Shown piece after piece: positions 5,103 through 8,183 of a stretch of 8,183 bases of DNA (the stretch's first letter is position 1; the number at the start of each line of letters is the position of its first letter). Source of the DNA: DASYAN01 sp036501345 (lineage in GTDB: Bacteria; Chloroflexota; Ktedonobacteria; Ktedonobacterales; Ktedonobacteraceae). The notes beneath the pieces were generated by a model that saw only the letters and a program-made list of their open reading frames with translations, was not told the DNA's origin and did not search any database. Position numbers and translations under genes: made by a program. The stretch spans positions 1-8,183 of the forward strand of contig DASYAN010000459.1 of NCBI GenBank assembly GCA_036501345.1. Direction: 5' to 3'.

Positions 5103-6530
5103 ATGCTGCTAACCATCACTACAACCCATCAACCAGCTACCGATCTTGGCTATCTACTGCACAAACATCCTGAGCGTGTGCAGACTTTTTCTCTGAACTT
5201 CGGACAGGCCCATGTCTTCTACCCCGAAGCCTCAGAGCAGCTTTGTACCGCCGCCCTTCTGCTCGATGTCGATCTCGTCCATCTCGTGCGTGGTCGCGAT
5301 AAGTCGGTTGCGCTTGAGCAGTATGTCAATGATCGTCCTTATGTCGCCTCTTCATTTCTCAGTGTGGCACTCTCGGACGTTTTTGGCACTGCGCTCAATG
5401 GGCATTGCAAGTTCCGACCTGAACTGGTCAATACTCTGTTGCCGCTCAAGGCTCATCTGGCTGTCATTCCTTGCCGTGATGATGTCGTGACACTTCAAAG
5501 CCTCTTCGAGCCTCTCGGTTATACTGTCACTATGGAGCCTCATGCACTCGACGAACAGTATCCTGAATGGGGCATGAGCCCATATTATAGCGTCACCTTT
5601 GAAGCTACCTGTCGGTTGAGTGATCTCCTCTCGCACATCTATGTGCTGATCCCCGTGTTGGATAACGCTAAGCACTACTGGATTGGTGATGAGGAGGTCG
5701 AGAAGCTACTCAAGCGTGGCCAGGGCTGGCTGGAAAAGCACCCCCAGCGCAATCTGATCACTCGGCGCTATCTACGTAACCGTGGTAGTCTCGTGCGGAG
5801 CACTCTCGCACGCCTTCTTCCCGAGGAGGCCATTGACCAGGAAGAGGAGACGGAGGAAGAAAAGAGCCCATTCCCCCAAGAGTCACAGGAGTTGCAGGAG
5901 TCACAGAAGTCACAAGAGTTACATGGCAATCCCCATGAACAGCGCCTCATAGCCGTCATGGAAATATTGCAGCAGAGCAATGCGCATAGCGTGCTCGACC
6001 TGGGCTGTGGCGAAGGTAAATTGCTCAAATTGCTGCTAGAAAATTCAACCTTCGAGCGTATTCTTGGCCTTGATGTTTCCTATCGTGCGCTTGAGCACGC
6101 TAGTAGACGCCTGCGGCTGGAGCGCCTACCCGAGAACCAGCGCAAGCGCATCACCTTGCAGCATGGTTCACTGACCTACCGCGACAAACGTCTGGAGGGT
6201 TACGATGCTGCCACTGTGGTCGAAGTCATCGAGCATCTCGACGAGCCACGTCTTGCCGCTTTCGAGCGTGTGCTCTTTGAGTTCGCCCGGCCTGCTACTG
6301 TGGTCATTACTACACCCAACGCCGAATACAATAGCAAATTTGCCTTGCTGCATGCTGGACAGTTCCGCCACGAAGATCATCGCTTTGAATGGACACGCCA
6401 GCAGTTTCAGGACTGGGTGGCACGCGTCGCTGGGCGCTATGGCTACACCGTCCGCTATCAGCCAGTGGGACCCCAGGACGACGAGGTGGGTGCGCTCTCG
6501 CAAATGGGCATCTTCTCGCGTCAATCCTGA
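5103..6530 (+). CDS. hen1: 3'-terminal RNA ribose 2'-O-methyltransferase Hen1
   Basis: The 475-aa protein is bacterial Hen1, which 2'-O-methylates the 3'-terminal ribose of cleaved RNA during repair with Pnkp, so that the sealed junction resists a second cut. The start was set at ATG 5103, giving the characteristic MLLTITTTHQPATDLGYLLH; an in-frame TTG 39 bases earlier gives non-family residues. The N-terminal domain (about 1-235), known to activate the Pnkp ligase, has FGQAHVFYPEA and LLLDVDLVHLVRGR. An acidic Ser-Gln-Glu-rich linker (about 241-280) precedes the SAM-dependent methyltransferase domain. That domain has motif I VLDLGCGEGK (297-306) and the metal-binding EVIEH (E374, E377, H378), with the last histidine ligand in RHEDHRFEW (H423 or H426). 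The length is typical. pnkp follows after 49 bp, forming an operon. The ribosome site is modest (AGAGG very close, or GGAG farther). Confidence 0.96.
   Translation: MLLTITTTHQPATDLGYLLHKHPERVQTFSLNFGQAHVFYPEASEQLCTAALLLDVDLVHLVRGRDKSVALEQYVNDRPYVASSFLSVALSDVFGTALNGHCKFRPELVNTLLPLKAHLAVIPCRDDVVTLQSLFEPLGYTVTMEPHALDEQYPEWGMSPYYSVTFEATCRLSDLLSHIYVLIPVLDNAKHYWIGDEEVEKLLKRGQGWLEKHPQRNLITRRYLRNRGSLVRSTLARLLPEEAIDQEEETEEEKSPFPQESQELQESQKSQELHGNPHEQRLIAVMEILQQSNAHSVLDLGCGEGKLLKLLLENSTFERILGLDVSYRALEHASRRLRLERLPENQRKRITLQHGSLTYRDKRLEGYDAATVVEVIEHLDEPRLAAFERVLFEFARPATVVITTPNAEYNSKFALLHAGQFRHEDHRFEWTRQQFQDWVARVAGRYGYTVRYQPVGPQDDEVGALSQMGIFSRQS
5874..5918 (+). repeat. Nine-base tandem repeat in the Hen1 interdomain linker
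   Basis: Four 9-bp units (tcacaggag, ttgcaggag, tcacagaag, tcacaagag) occupy 5883-5918, preceded by a partial unit at 5874-5882. They encode repeating Ser/Leu-Gln-Glu/Lys triplets just before the methyltransferase domain. The unit is a multiple of three, so copy-number change keeps the frame and only alters linker length. Confidence 0.85.
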
Positions 6531-6579
6531 TGCGCTATCTCTTTTCTAACGTCTTTATCTTAATGTACGGAAGCATTGC

Positions 6580-8183
6580 ATGAAAATCACTATTCCTGAA
6601 TTTGCCCTGGTAGTGTTAGTTGGTCCCTCGGGAGCTGGCAAATCCAGCTTTGCACGTCAGCACTTCCAACCGACTGAAGTTATCTCATCAGATTTCTGTC
6701 GCGGCCTCGTCTCCGACGATGAAAATGACCAGTCCGTTACTGAAGATGCCTTCCAGGTGCTGCACTTTATCGCGGCCAAGCGACTTGCTCGTGGCAAGCT
6801 AACCGTTATCGATGCCACTAATGTCCAACCCGAAGCACGTAAGCATCTGCTCAAACTTGCACGCGAATATCATTGTCTGGCGATCCCAATTGTCTTTAAC
6901 CTGCCTAACAACATCTGCCACGAGCGCAATCGCTTGCGCTCTGATCGCAACTTTGGCCCGCATGTTGTGCGCAATCAAGCCATGCAACTCCGTAAATCTC
7001 TATGTGGCCTCAAAGATGAAGGCTTCCACAACATCTGCATCCTCAACACGCCCGAGCAGGTTGCGTCTGTTGAGATTGAACGCACGCGCCTCTGGACCAA
7101 TCTCAGGCACGAACATGGTCCCTTCGATATCATCGGTGATGTCCATGGCTGCTTCGACGAACTGCAAGAACTCTTACTGCAACTCGATTACCAAATTACA
7201 TTTTCTAAAGATAGTATGCCATCCTACCAGGTCACGCATCCCAATGAGCGGCGAATCATCTTTTTGGGCGATCTGGTGGATCGTGGCCCAAAGGTACCTG
7301 AGGTATTGCATCTAGTAATGGATATGGTCGCTTCTGGCGTTGCGTTCTGTGTACCCGGTAACCACGACAGCAAGTTGCAGCGTAAGCTCAATGGCCGTAA
7401 TGTACATGTAACGCATGGCTTAGCCGAGACTCTGGAACAACTGGCACAAAAGCCACCAGCGTTTGTGGAGCGTGTCAAAACCTTTCTCGAGAGTCTCATC
7501 AGCCATTATGTGCTGGATGATGGTAAACTGGTGGTTGCGCATGCTGGCATGAAAGAAGCTATGCAGGGTCGTGCCTCACGTGCTGTACGTGAGTTTGCCC
7601 TCTATGGCGAGACAACTGGCGAAACCGACGAATTTGGTCTGCCCATACGCTACAACTGGGCGGCAGAGTATCGTGGGCGAGCTATGGTCGTCTATGGTCA
7701 TACTCCCGTGCCCAAGCCAGAATGGCTCAATCACACGATCAATATCGATACTGGCTGTGTCTTCGGCGGCAAGCTTACCGCGCTACGTTATCCCGAAAAA
7801 GAGCTTGTCTCAGTCCCATCTGCCGCTACCTATAGCGAGCCAGTGCGTCCTTTCCTACCACTGCCGGAAGAGCAAGTCGACGTACTCACCGCTCAGCAGC
7901 AGCACGATGATATTCTTGATATCGAGGATGTGTCAGGTAAGCGCATCATCTTGACACGCCTGCAACGTCAGATCATTATTCGCGAAGAGAATGCTATTGC
8001 CGCTTTGGAAGTCATGAGCCGCTTTGCCTCCAATCCTCGTTTGCTGATCTATCTACCACCCACCATGTCGCCCAGCGAGACAAGCAAAGAGCCGGGCCTG
8101 CTGGAACACCCAACTCAAGCCTTTGATTACTATCGCAACGAAGGTAGTGAACGCGTCATCTGCGAGGAAAAGCACATGGGATC
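6580..8183 (+). CDS. pnkp: Polynucleotide kinase-phosphatase-ligase Pnkp (3' end outside the window)
   Basis: The frame is open from ATG 6580 to the window end, 534 whole codons; family members reach about 860 residues. Pnkp heals and seals broken RNA with Hen1. The 5'-kinase domain has P-loop GPSGAGKSS (15-23, K21, S22), SSDFCRG (D38, R41) and HERNR (R116). The 2',3'-phosphatase is a binuclear metallophosphoesterase with DIIGDVHGC (D187, H189), FLGDLVDRG (D231, D234), GNHD (N261, H262), VAHAG (H321) and VYGHTP (H374). These residues match those established for Clostridium thermocellum Pnkp in order and spacing. The window ends in EEKHMG, motif I of the ligase, where K531 would carry the AMP. 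GGAAG lies six bases before the start. No frameshift is seen in the visible part. Confidence 0.96.
   Translation, partial: MKITIPEFALVVLVGPSGAGKSSFARQHFQPTEVISSDFCRGLVSDDENDQSVTEDAFQVLHFIAAKRLARGKLTVIDATNVQPEARKHLLKLAREYHCLAIPIVFNLPNNICHERNRLRSDRNFGPHVVRNQAMQLRKSLCGLKDEGFHNICILNTPEQVASVEIERTRLWTNLRHEHGPFDIIGDVHGCFDELQELLLQLDYQITFSKDSMPSYQVTHPNERRIIFLGDLVDRGPKVPEVLHLVMDMVASGVAFCVPGNHDSKLQRKLNGRNVHVTHGLAETLEQLAQKPPAFVERVKTFLESLISHYVLDDGKLVVAHAGMKEAMQGRASRAVREFALYGETTGETDEFGLPIRYNWAAEYRGRAMVVYGHTPVPKPEWLNHTINIDTGCVFGGKLTALRYPEKELVSVPSAATYSEPVRPFLPLPEEQVDVLTAQQQHDDILDIEDVSGKRIILTRLQRQIIIREENAIAALEVMSRFASNPRLLIYLPPTMSPSETSKEPGLLEHPTQAFDYYRNEGSERVICEEKHMG

Noticed and set aside
5768..6028. Minus-strand Ser/Cys-rich frame opposite the Hen1 linker
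   Set aside because: Its Cys-Asn-Ser repeats are simply the complement of the 9-bp tandem repeat in hen1.
6657..7954. Several open frames of 60-167 codons on both strands inside the Pnkp region
   Set aside because: They are shadows of the continuous kinase-phosphatase frame, which has all its catalytic motifs.

Overview
The window looks like a chromosomal segment of a free-living bacterium. My best guess is the Ktedonobacter group of Chloroflexota. Three things suggest this: a WD40-repeat protein, remnants of ABCG-like (ABC-2) permeases, and a complete-looking Hen1/Pnkp RNA-repair pair. All are common in that group, but no marker gene proves the assignment. Base composition is mosaic. The aquaporin and the Hen1-Pnkp genes are moderately GC-rich. 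The WD40 end, the HEPN-like gene and the Panacea locus are visibly AT-rich, as expected of later acquisitions.

Layout, left to right. (1) The 3' end of a WD40 gene (3-437). (2) A gene-poor stretch of about 0.9 kb (438-1344). It carries a 116-bp near-copy of the promoter region and first codons of a Panacea gene, broken after nine codons (823-852). (3) An aquaporin (1345-2100) whose selectivity filter resembles plant TIPs rather than AqpZ. (4) A frameshifted, internally deleted ABC permease remnant on the minus strand (2214-2529). (5) A minus-strand gene with a HEPN R-x4-H motif (2576-3130), with a good promoter. (6) A plus-strand cluster: a 53-aa ORF (3437-3598), a Panacea-domain antitoxin (3620-4114) and an overlapping small candidate toxin (4092-4526). 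(7) A second decayed permease remnant on the minus strand (4542-about 5097), ending almost at the hen1 start. (8) hen1 (5103-6530) and pnkp (6580 to beyond the window end). The window stops just after the predicted ligase lysine of Pnkp.

How the parts work together. Hen1 and Pnkp are known to form a complex that heals, 2'-O-methylates and seals cleaved RNA, especially tRNA cut by ribotoxins. Just upstream lie a HEPN-type candidate RNase and a Panacea toxin-antitoxin module, so RNA-damage and RNA-repair functions sit within about 5.5 kb. Whether this is functional or only a shared island is inference. The two permease remnants share a 3' end of about 86 bp. In the tail compared, every difference is synonymous, so they diverged while both were still translated and decayed later. 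Together with the duplicated Panacea 5' end, this shows repeated duplication, insertion and deletion here.
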